12,495 nt of DNA from assembly GCA_041662005.1 (NCBI GenBank), contig JBAZTJ010000075.1, positions 1 through 12,495 on the forward strand, given 5' to 3'. A program made the position numbers and the translations under genes. Shown here in pieces: positions 6,565 through 12,495 of the stretch. Under the pieces are notes generated by a model. That model saw only the letters and a list, made by a program, of their open reading frames with translations, did not search any database and was not told the DNA's origin. This DNA comes from DATHXC01 sp041662005 (GTDB taxonomy: Bacteria; Pseudomonadota; Gammaproteobacteria; Burkholderiales; Methylophilaceae). Every line of letters starts with the position of its first letter. Position 1 is the stretch's first letter.

Positions 6565-8105
6565 TACTGCAGCTCCTGCTGCGTTCTGAGCTGCACACCC
6601 CTTACTGCAACACTGGCTTGCTTGCCGGCTGCCAAACCTTCATTGATCAGTAGCGGCTGGCTTTGTTCTGCGGGTTGGCGGGTTCTCGCGTCATAACGGA
6701 TAACTCGCACCTGCACACGGCCCACTGCCACGGGGGTAGGGTTGCTGACGACGGCGTACAGGTTGCCAAAGTTATCGACGCGTGGCGCCGCCTGTAAGTA
6801 TTTCCCCGGATTCTTGGGCATGTCGAGACGCACGTAGCGTGCGGTTGAGTTTTTCCCGATTTCGGAGTTGGAGTCAGCGGCTATCTGGTAGTTTTGCAGT
6901 GCGCCTGCCAGATCACCGCGCTCTTCTGCAAGCTCGCCAAGAAAGAAGTGGCCGGGGGCGGTAGGCAATAACTCATTACTGCGGGTCAGGAATTTTTCGG
7001 CTTCATCTTTGCGGCCCAGGTTGTATAACGCAATGCCACTTTGTACATGGGGTTTGAAGTAGTTGGGCTGCAACTCGATGGCGCGTTGATAATAGCCCAG
7101 GGCTTCTTGTGTTTTAGCCGGTGACGATGGCTTTTGCGAGAGTGCAATATCCCCCAGCAGCTCCTGGAAATGCGCCTCGCGAGGCTCTATGGCAATCGCC
7201 TGCTTGGCCAGTTTGGTAGCTTTGGCAACATCGCCTGCCGAGAGTGCCTTAACGCCTTCGTCATAAGCCTTGTAAGCAGGCTGGGTAGCCTTAAGACGGC
7301 TGACCTTTTGTGCGTAGATTTCCTTGCCCCATTCACCACCTGCACCTACTTGCGCCAACGTTTTCTTGTTGGCCGCTACCCGTGCCTCCGAAGGGGGGTG
7401 GCTGGCAAACAGGCCTTCGAGGAAATTGGACTTGCGATCTTTGCTCAGGCGCACAAAGGTTTCCTGCAGGGTGACGGCTGCCGTAGGGTCGTAACCTGCT
7501 TTTTTCATATACTGCATACCGTACAAATCGGCTTCGGATTCTGCATCGCGACCGTATTTGGTGGTGGTCAGTTGCGCACCCAGCTGCGCGCCGCCTACGA
7601 TCAGGTTGGCATAATTACTATCTTGCGCCGCTAGGCCGGCGGCCAGTACCGCACCCTGCAGCAGCATGCCGCGTTCCATACCTTTTGCACCATGGCGAGC
7701 CGCCGCATGGACGATTTCATGGCTGAGTACGGCGGCCAGTTCGGCCTCGCTATTAAGCTCATACAGCAGGCCGCGATTGAAGGCGATCTTGCCTCCCGGC
7801 ATGGCCCATGCATTGGGCACAGAGTCGTTGAGCACCACAAACTCAAATGGTAGCTCGGGCCTATCCGAGGCTGCGGCCAGTTTTTTACCCACGCTTTGCA
7901 CATAAGCACTGAGCTCAGGGTCTATGGTGTAATCGCCGCCTTGTGACTGGCGGGCAGGGGCGTAGTTCTTCTGGCCGATAGAGACTTCCTGCTGTTCGGA
8001 AACGAGCTGAAACTCTCTTTTTTTGGTGACAGGATTGATGCCGCAGCCGACCAGCAATAAGCATAGCGTCGCTATTGTTAGTGTCGAAAATGGCTGCTTA
8101 AACAT
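6525..8105 (-). CDS. M48-family metalloprotease lipoprotein with TPR repeats (BepA/YfgC-like)
   Basis: This 526-residue predicted lipoprotein has a hydrophobic signal with lipobox LLVGC (Cys21), which should anchor it in a membrane facing the periplasm. The protease domain carries the zinc site HEIVH (H129, E130, H133), the third ligand probably E191 in ESEADLYGMQYM, and SHPPSEAR (235-242). TPR-like helical repeats follow at about 277-412. A last region (about 439-522) is rich in predicted strands and matches no domain I can name; it is extra relative to E. coli BepA (487 residues). BepA-type proteases guard outer-membrane assembly, cleaving stalled LptD and BamA. The start overlaps the nadD stop by one base (TAATG), with an AAGGA site 7 bases upstream. 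Its 3' end overlaps bioD by 40 bases. Family sure; the exact BepA role is inferred. Confidence 0.9.
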   Translation of the reverse strand: MFKQPFSTLTIATLCLLLVGCGINPVTKKREFQLVSEQQEVSIGQKNYAPARQSQGGDYTIDPELSAYVQSVGKKLAAASDRPELPFEFVVLNDSVPNAWAMPGGKIAFNRGLLYELNSEAELAAVLSHEIVHAAARHGAKGMERGMLLQGAVLAAGLAAQDSNYANLIVGGAQLGAQLTTTKYGRDAESEADLYGMQYMKKAGYDPTAAVTLQETFVRLSKDRKSNFLEGLFASHPPSEARVAANKKTLAQVGAGGEWGKEIYAQKVSRLKATQPAYKAYDEGVKALSAGDVAKATKLAKQAIAIEPREAHFQELLGDIALSQKPSSPAKTQEALGYYQRAIELQPNYFKPHVQSGIALYNLGRKDEAEKFLTRSNELLPTAPGHFFLGELAEERGDLAGALQNYQIAADSNSEIGKNSTARYVRLDMPKNPGKYLQAAPRVDNFGNLYAVVSNPTPVAVGRVQVRVIRYDARTRQPAEQSQPLLINEGLAAGKQASVAVRGVQLRTQQELQYYKVVVEGAELAR

Positions 8106-8764
8106 TATGGTTTCCTTCCAGGGGTGTCGTATAGCCGCTGCATCAAGATGTAGTCGATGACGTTCTGCGGCAGTAAGTAACGCGATGAACCTTGCTGTTT
8201 GAATGCGGTTCGAATTTGCGTGGCAGATATATCCAGCGCGGTGATTGCTTGCATCAGTATGCCCCCTGCAGCCTTGTTCGCCAGCTCAGAGCAGCTGCTC
8301 ACTGCGTGCTGCTGCCATAGCTCTTTAAGCGGGCCTTGCAAGTTTTCCGCCTTCATACTGAAATTGGGGCGATGCGCTACCACGATATGGCAGTAATCCA
8401 ATAGCGATTGCCAGCGCTGCCATGAAGTTAAGCCGAGGAAAGCGTCGCTGCCCATGAACAGGCACAAGGCAACCTCTTCCCCCAATTCTTTCCGCAAGGA
8501 GATCAAGGAATCTATGGTGTAAGAAAGACCATCGCGCTCTAACTCACGTGTGTCCAGTCGAAACTTGGGGTTGTCGGCAATGGCGAGCCGTACCATCTCG
8601 GCGCGGTGGTTAGCTGCAGTAACGCTAGCTTTGAGCGGGGGATGGGCCGCCGGGATAAAGCGTACTTCATCCGCGCTCAGTGCATCAGCCAGCTCCTGCG
8701 CCATGCGCAAGTGGCCGAAATGGATGGGGTCGAACGTGCCGCCCATGAGGCCGATCAAACGCAT
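8105..8764 (-). CDS. nadD: Nicotinate-nucleotide adenylyltransferase NadD
   Basis: NadD joins ATP and nicotinate mononucleotide to make deamido-NAD, an essential step of NAD synthesis. The 219-residue protein has the nucleotidyltransferase signature GGTFDPIHFGH (8-18), FIPAAHPPLK, SYTIDSL (81-87), MGSDAF (104-109), LDISATQIR (177-185; usually ISST or ISAT in the family) and YLLPQNVIDYI (196-206). Length is normal (E. coli 213). It lies 14 bases after proA, and its stop overlaps the ATG of the protease gene. There is no clear ribosome site, so translation may depend on proA. The usual downstream partners rsfS and rlmH are not here. Confidence 0.96.
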   Translation of the reverse strand: MRLIGLMGGTFDPIHFGHLRMAQELADALSADEVRFIPAAHPPLKASVTAANHRAEMVRLAIADNPKFRLDTRELERDGLSYTIDSLISLRKELGEEVALCLFMGSDAFLGLTSWQRWQSLLDYCHIVVAHRPNFSMKAENLQGPLKELWQQHAVSSCSELANKAAGGILMQAITALDISATQIRTAFKQQGSSRYLLPQNVIDYILMQRLYDTPGRKP

Positions 8765-8778
8765 GGTGTTTGGCTCAG

Positions 8779-10038
8779 TTATGCTCTGACCTGGCCGTCG
8801 CCGAGGACGATATATTTCAACGAAGTCAGGCCATCCAGGCCAACCGGGCCACGGGCATGAAGTTTGTCGGTGGAGATGCCGATTTCGGCCCCGAGGCCGT
8901 ATTCGAAGCCGTCAGCAAAGCGCGTGGAAGCATTGACCATGACCGAGCTGGAATCCACCTCGCGCAGGAAGCGACGCGCTTTGGTGTAGTTCTCGGTGAC
9001 TATGGCTTCGGTATGTTGCGAGGAGTGCTCATTGATATGCGCAATCGCTTCATCCAGGCCGTCGACGACTTTTACCGAAATAATGGCAGCCAGGTACTCG
9101 GTATAGTGATCTTCAGCCGAGGCAGGCTTAGCTTCTTTTACCAGCGCCATGGTTTCGGCACAGCCGCGAATTTCAATACCGCTGGCGATGAGCATGCTGG
9201 CCAGCGCAGGTAATGCCGTAGCGGCAATGCTGCGGGCTACGACCAGCGATTCGGTAGTGTTGCAGGTGCCCAGGCGCTGGGTTTTTGAGTTCTCTACAAT
9301 GCGCATGGCTTTGTCCATATCCGCTTCATCATCCACATACACATGGCAATTACCGTCGAGATGCTTGATGACAGGGATGCGCGCTTCGCTGGAAATGCGC
9401 TCAATGAGCCCTTTGCCACCGCGCGGCACGATAACATCCACGTATTCTTTCATGGTGATCAGTTCGCCTACGGCAGCGCGGTCTGTGGTTTCTACGACTT
9501 GCACGGCTGCAGCAGGCAGGCCGGCGGTGGCTAGTCCTTCCTGCACAAGGGCTGCCAGCGCCTGGTTGCAATGGATAGCCTCTGAGCCGCCACGCAAGAT
9601 GGCAGCGTTGCCGGATTTGATGCATAACCCCGCCGCATCAACAGTCACATTTGGGCGCGCCTCATAAATGATACCGATAACACCGAGTGGCACACGCATT
9701 TTGCCAATTTGGATGCCGGAAGGGCGATATTTCATGTCGCTGATTTCGCCGATAGGGTCGGTCAATTTGGCAATCTGTTCCAGCCCTTCGATCATGGTGG
9801 CTATGGATTTTTCACTGAGCGCCAGCCTGTCCAGCATGGCTTCATCCAGGCCATTGGCTTTTGCGGCCTGCAAATCCTGCTGGTTGGCCGCTAGCAGTTC
9901 AGCCTTATCGCGGCGGATTGCAGCGGCAATCGTCATCAATGCCAGGTTCTTGGTATTGGTATCGGCGCGTGCCATCTCGCGCGAGGCGGCCCTGGCCTTT
10001 TGGCCAACTTGCAGCATGTAAGATTTGATGTCCATCAT
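8779..10038 (-). CDS. proA: Gamma-glutamyl phosphate reductase ProA
   Basis: ProA reduces gamma-glutamyl phosphate with NADPH to glutamate semialdehyde, the second step of proline synthesis. With this start the protein has 419 residues (E. coli 417). It shows IYEARPNVTVDAAGLCIKSG (about 124-143), AAILRGG, VIVPRGGKGLI, PVIKHLDGNCH, the catalytic cysteine C259 in RLGTCNTTESL, and the C-terminal FEYGLGAEIGISTDKLHARG followed by LTSLKY. The start is uncertain. The tandem ATG ATG at 10033-10038 fits the family start (M)MDIKSYM. An ATG at 10071 would add 11 residues and overlap the previous stop as ATGA. Neither has a good ribosome site. proB is not in the window. Confidence 0.96.
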   Translation of the reverse strand: MMDIKSYMLQVGQKARAASREMARADTNTKNLALMTIAAAIRRDKAELLAANQQDLQAAKANGLDEAMLDRLALSEKSIATMIEGLEQIAKLTDPIGEISDMKYRPSGIQIGKMRVPLGVIGIIYEARPNVTVDAAGLCIKSGNAAILRGGSEAIHCNQALAALVQEGLATAGLPAAAVQVVETTDRAAVGELITMKEYVDVIVPRGGKGLIERISSEARIPVIKHLDGNCHVYVDDEADMDKAMRIVENSKTQRLGTCNTTESLVVARSIAATALPALASMLIASGIEIRGCAETMALVKEAKPASAEDHYTEYLAAIISVKVVDGLDEAIAHINEHSSQHTEAIVTENYTKARRFLREVDSSSVMVNASTRFADGFEYGLGAEIGISTDKLHARGPVGLDGLTSLKYIVLGDGQVRA

Positions 10039-10067
10039 GTGGTTCAACTCATTTTTGTCTAGTGTAT

Positions 10068-10418
10068 TCATGGTTGTTGCGATACGTTTTTTGTATGCTT
10101 CTTAGCCTTGTAAGCGACTTCAAATGACCGTTTTGCCCAAACGGTGGCGGCTTCCGGGTCATCGTATATTTCTTCAGGCGCCAGGTAATAAGACATTTTA
10201 ATCAGTTTGTCGCCTTTGTTATAACTAAACTGCGGCAACCCTTTTGCTTCAAAATAATGGGCGATAGCAACATCCGCTTTCAAGTAGAGCATCTCATCCG
10301 CCACCAGCCCGAACATGACGCCATCAAAATATAGGCCATAGCCGCCAAACATTTTGCGTGCCTGGATCGCCCCGAAATGTGCAAATACCTCTTTCAGAAA
10401 TTCGACAAATTCAGACAT
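10068..10418 (-). CDS. TfoX N-terminal-domain protein
   Basis: This 116-residue protein consists of the TfoX_N domain alone. The family pattern is clear: RKMFGGYGLYFDGVMFGLVAD (residues 21-41), LYLKAD (44-49), FSYNKGDKLIKMSYY (64-78) and PEEIYDDPE (81-89), ending in a lysine-rich tail. Full-length TfoX/Sxy regulates competence genes together with CRP and has a C-terminal domain that is absent here. The biochemical role of single-domain versions is unknown. The start is supported by an AAAGGA site 5 bases before the ATG. It lies 23 bases after holA, and the ATG at 10071 of the long proA version overlaps its stop. Whether it has any tie to comF at the other end of the window is open. Confidence 0.88.
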   Translation of the reverse strand: MSEFVEFLKEVFAHFGAIQARKMFGGYGLYFDGVMFGLVADEMLYLKADVAIAHYFEAKGLPQFSYNKGDKLIKMSYYLAPEEIYDDPEAATVWAKRSFEVAYKAKKHTKNVSQQP

Positions 10419-10441
10419 GGTGGTCCTTTGCAGTAAACGCT

Positions 10442-11476
10442 TTACACAGGCCTTCGCGCGCCGCTGCGGCTACCCACTCTGGAAAGCCCGAAGCACAGCC
10501 GGGAAATTTCCAGCCAGGCATCGCCGTGTATCAAGCCCTTGGCGGTCTGGTCAATTTCTGCCAGTTTTTGTAACGCTGCCTGCAACTGGCGCAAGCTTAA
10601 ACGGCTTACCGCGCGCTTGGTCAGTGCCTGTCTGTCGCCAAAAATTTTGGCTTGCTGCATGGCGCTGGCCAGATTTTCGCCGCGGGCTTCGGCCTGCTTG
10701 ATCTTCACCAGCGGCTTGATTGCCCATAGCAGCGGATTCATCACGGCAACCGGTTGCGCACCTTCGTCTTGCAGGCCCTGCAGGATGCGGACGGTGCGCT
10801 GAATGTCGCCCGACAATACCGCTTCGCCGAGTTGGAACGCATCATAGCGCGATACGTTCAATATTGCCGCACGAACATCATTGCCGGCAATATTGCCTTC
10901 CGGATATAGCAAGCCTAATTTCTGGATCTCCTGATGGGCAGCCAGCAGGTTGCCCTCTACCTGATGGGCAATGAATTCCAGCGTGTCGGCATCGGTGGCC
11001 TGATTTTGCAGAGCCAGGCGTTTGGCGATCCACTGCGGCAGCTGGGGCGCTTCTACTTCCTGCAAATTCAGGAAAACGCCAGCTTGCTCCAGCGCCATAT
11101 ACCATGCGCTTTTCTGGTCTCGCCAGTCTATCTTGGGCATGATGATGACCACTACGGCATCCTGTAAAGGGCGCTCAGCCAGAGTCTGTAATGCCTTGCT
11201 GCCATCTATGCCAGGCTTGCCAGAGGGAATATTGATTTCAAGCAGGCGCAGGCTGGCGAACAGTGAAATGGACTGACCGAATGCGGTGATTTGCTGCCAG
11301 TTGAAGTTGCGCTCGACGATCAGGCTGGTGCGTTCATCAAAACCAAGTTTGCGCGCAGTTGCACGTATGGCGTCCAGGCTTTCGCGCTGTGCCAGTGGTT
11401 CGTCACCGGCCAGAACGTACAAAGGCTTGAGGCCGAGTGCTAAATGCTGGGGGAGTTGTTGCGGTGGCAGGCGCAT
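10442..11476 (-). CDS. holA: DNA polymerase III subunit delta HolA
   Basis: Delta is the wrench of the clamp loader: it opens the beta sliding clamp for loading on DNA. The 344 residues match the family length (E. coli 343). Visible family features are the start RLPPQQLPQHLALGLKPLYV, then LAGDEPL (22-28), SLFASLRLLEI (beta-binding region, about 70-80), VVVIIMPKIDWRDQKSAWY and WIAKRLALQNQ. EGNLLAAHQEIQKL and the C-terminal collar region, ending in HGDAWLEISRLCF, follow. The last dozen residues (SRVGSRSGARRPV) are an arginine-rich tail not typical of the family. The gene starts 8 bases after lptE with no clear ribosome site. The leuS-lptE-holA order is the same as in E. coli. Confidence 0.95.
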   Translation of the reverse strand: MRLPPQQLPQHLALGLKPLYVLAGDEPLAQRESLDAIRATARKLGFDERTSLIVERNFNWQQITAFGQSISLFASLRLLEINIPSGKPGIDGSKALQTLAERPLQDAVVVIIMPKIDWRDQKSAWYMALEQAGVFLNLQEVEAPQLPQWIAKRLALQNQATDADTLEFIAHQVEGNLLAAHQEIQKLGLLYPEGNIAGNDVRAAILNVSRYDAFQLGEAVLSGDIQRTVRILQGLQDEGAQPVAVMNPLLWAIKPLVKIKQAEARGENLASAMQQAKIFGDRQALTKRAVSRLSLRQLQAALQKLAEIDQTAKGLIHGDAWLEISRLCFGLSRVGSRSGARRPV

Positions 11477-11484
11477 GGGCTAGC

Positions 11485-11994
11485 TTAGTTAGCCGCGGCT
11501 TTTTTCGGTTTTTGCACAATCAGGCGGCGCATGATTTCACGCACGGCATCGTCACGCATGTCCTGGTACAGGCGTTGCTCTTCGAACGATTTTGCCAAAA
11601 CTTCGCTGTCGTCATAGGAAAAGTCGCGGCGACCGCTCACTGTCTGTACCTGGCCCCAGAGCTCGCTGCCAGGCTCACGGATACGGAAGCTGGCGTGGTA
11701 GAGTAATTCGAATTCCCGGACCACACCGACTTTACCGCTCAGTGACAGAATGCGTTTTTCAGTACCTTCACTCATCATTTCCAGCATCAACTCCGCGTTT
11801 TCAGGGTCGTTAACGATGGTCACGCCATTGACGGCTAACGACTTCTTCAAAGGTTTGCTGATAGTGAGTGTAGGGCCTTGTATATATAGCTTGTGGAAGG
11901 CAAGGTCCGCTATCCCGCGCAACTCAAAGCCGCAGGCCGCAAGTGAGAGCGCCAGCAACAAAATATACAGTCGGGGCAAACTAAAAAGTCGCAT
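11485..11994 (-). CDS. lptE: LPS-assembly lipoprotein LptE
   Basis: LptE is the outer-membrane lipoprotein that plugs the LptD barrel and helps place lipopolysaccharide in the outer leaflet. The protein has 169 residues: a signal sequence with lipobox SLAAC (lipid-modified Cys21) followed by CGFELRG, the common start of mature LptE. Next come LYIQGP, a helix region, VVREFELLYHASFRI, and a helical C-terminus with MRDDAVREIMRRL. It sits 5 bases after the leuS stop and 8 bases before holA. Sequence similarity in this family is low, so the lipoprotein signal, size and position carry much of the call. It ends in a lysine- and alanine-rich tail. Confidence 0.92.
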   Translation of the reverse strand: MRLFSLPRLYILLLALSLAACGFELRGIADLAFHKLYIQGPTLTISKPLKKSLAVNGVTIVNDPENAELMLEMMSEGTEKRILSLSGKVGVVREFELLYHASFRIREPGSELWGQVQTVSGRRDFSYDDSEVLAKSFEEQRLYQDMRDDAVREIMRRLIVQKPKKAAAN

Positions 11995-11999
11995 GAGGG

Positions 12000-12495
12000 T
12001 TATCCCACTACTATGTTGACGAGTTTATTGGGTACCACAATGATTTTACGCACACTCACGCCATCTTCCAGATATTTCTGCACACTATGGTGAGTGACGG
12101 CAAGCTGCTCGATTGCGGATTTTTCCATGGTGCGCGCCACGGTCATGCTGCCACGCAGCTTGCCATTGACCTGGATCACCAACTCAATCTCGTCCTGCAC
12201 CATGGCAGCCTTGTCGGCCTGAGGCCAAGCAGCATCAAGGATGCTGGATTCAGGCCGCAGCTCTGTCCAGACAGCCTCGCAGACATGCGGCACGATAGGC
12301 GACAGCAGCAAGGCGACTGCCTCCAGCGTTTCCTGACGGATGGCACGGGTAATTGCGTCACCCCCTTCAATTTTTGCCAGCGCATTCATGAGTTCCATCA
12401 CCGAGGAAATCGCCGTGTTGAACGAATGACGGCGACCATAATCATCGGTGACTTTTTCTATAGTCTGATGCAATTGACGGCGCAGGGTCTTGAGT
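12000..12495 (-). CDS. leuS: Leucine-tRNA ligase LeuS, C-terminal part
   Basis: This is the last 164 residues of leucyl-tRNA synthetase, which charges leucine onto its tRNAs; the rest lies right of the window, and the frame stays open to the edge. The fragment covers the end of the helical anticodon-binding domain (HQTIEKVTDDYGRRHSFNTA, MELMNAL, LLLSPIVPHVCEAVW) and the small C-terminal domain. The latter carries IQVNGKLRGSMTVA and a final VRKIIVVPNKLVNIVVG, both highly typical of LeuS. It heads the visible part of the minus-strand operon leuS-lptE-holA. The promoter of that operon is not in view. Confidence 0.97.
   Translation of the reverse strand, partial: LKTLRRQLHQTIEKVTDDYGRRHSFNTAISSVMELMNALAKIEGGDAITRAIRQETLEAVALLLSPIVPHVCEAVWTELRPESSILDAAWPQADKAAMVQDEIELVIQVNGKLRGSMTVARTMEKSAIEQLAVTHHSVQKYLEDGVSVRKIIVVPNKLVNIVVG

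Noticed and set aside
7134..7634. Open frame of 166 codons on the plus strand opposite the M48 protease gene.
   Set aside because: It is antisense to a gene with clear zinc-site and TPR motifs, and has no ribosome site or family pattern of its own.
10859..10897. Interlocking 12-base palindromes ATTGCCGGCAAT (10880-10891) and GGCAATATTGCC (10886-10897), with CAATATTGCC repeated at 10859-10868.
   Set aside because: They sit inside holA and arise from the codons for Gly-Asn-Ile-Ala-Gly-Asn and a nearby Ala-Ile-Leu. Two copies are too few for a repeat family or a binding-site array.

Overview
The window looks like ordinary chromosomal housekeeping DNA from a betaproteobacterium. The gene order and protein sequences (a BioB-BioF-BioH-BioC-BioD set, a long BioC of the betaproteobacterial type, ProA beside NadD, and LeuS-LptE-HolA) fit Nitrosomonadales, perhaps a methylotroph of the Methylophilaceae. 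That placement is a judgement from remembered family sequences, not a search. Coding density is very high and no gap between genes exceeds about 61 bases. I see no mobile element, phage gene, CRISPR array, tRNA or rRNA.

Layout. (1) Positions 2-220, plus strand: the 3' end of a YdjM/YbcI-like membrane-bound metal-dependent hydrolase. (2) Positions 244-1405, minus strand: comF (TTG start) followed by trmL, a two-gene unit running towards the hydrolase. (3) Positions 1406-1466: a compact divergent promoter region with a good -10 box and an imperfect inverted repeat. (4) Positions 1467-6564, plus strand: a six-gene operon made of an uncharacterised small membrane protein, then bioB, bioF, bioH, bioC and bioD. 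Four of its five junctions overlap or nearly abut, so it is probably one transcript with translational coupling. Together these genes make pimeloyl-ACP (BioC, BioH) and then close the biotin rings (BioF, BioD, BioB). Only bioA is missing. (5) Positions 6525-12495, minus strand, read from right to left: leuS (3' part only), lptE, holA, a TfoX N-terminal-domain protein, proA, nadD and an M48-family lipoprotein protease with TPR repeats. Spacing is tight throughout, again suggesting one long operon. bioD and the protease gene converge and overlap by 40 bases.

No clearly new system is visible. The points most worth a second look are the unknown membrane protein leading the biotin operon, the inverted repeat over that operon's -10 box, and the BepA-like protease sharing a transcription unit with lptE. 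In E. coli, BepA acts on LptD, the partner of LptE. The 40-base convergent overlap is also of some interest.
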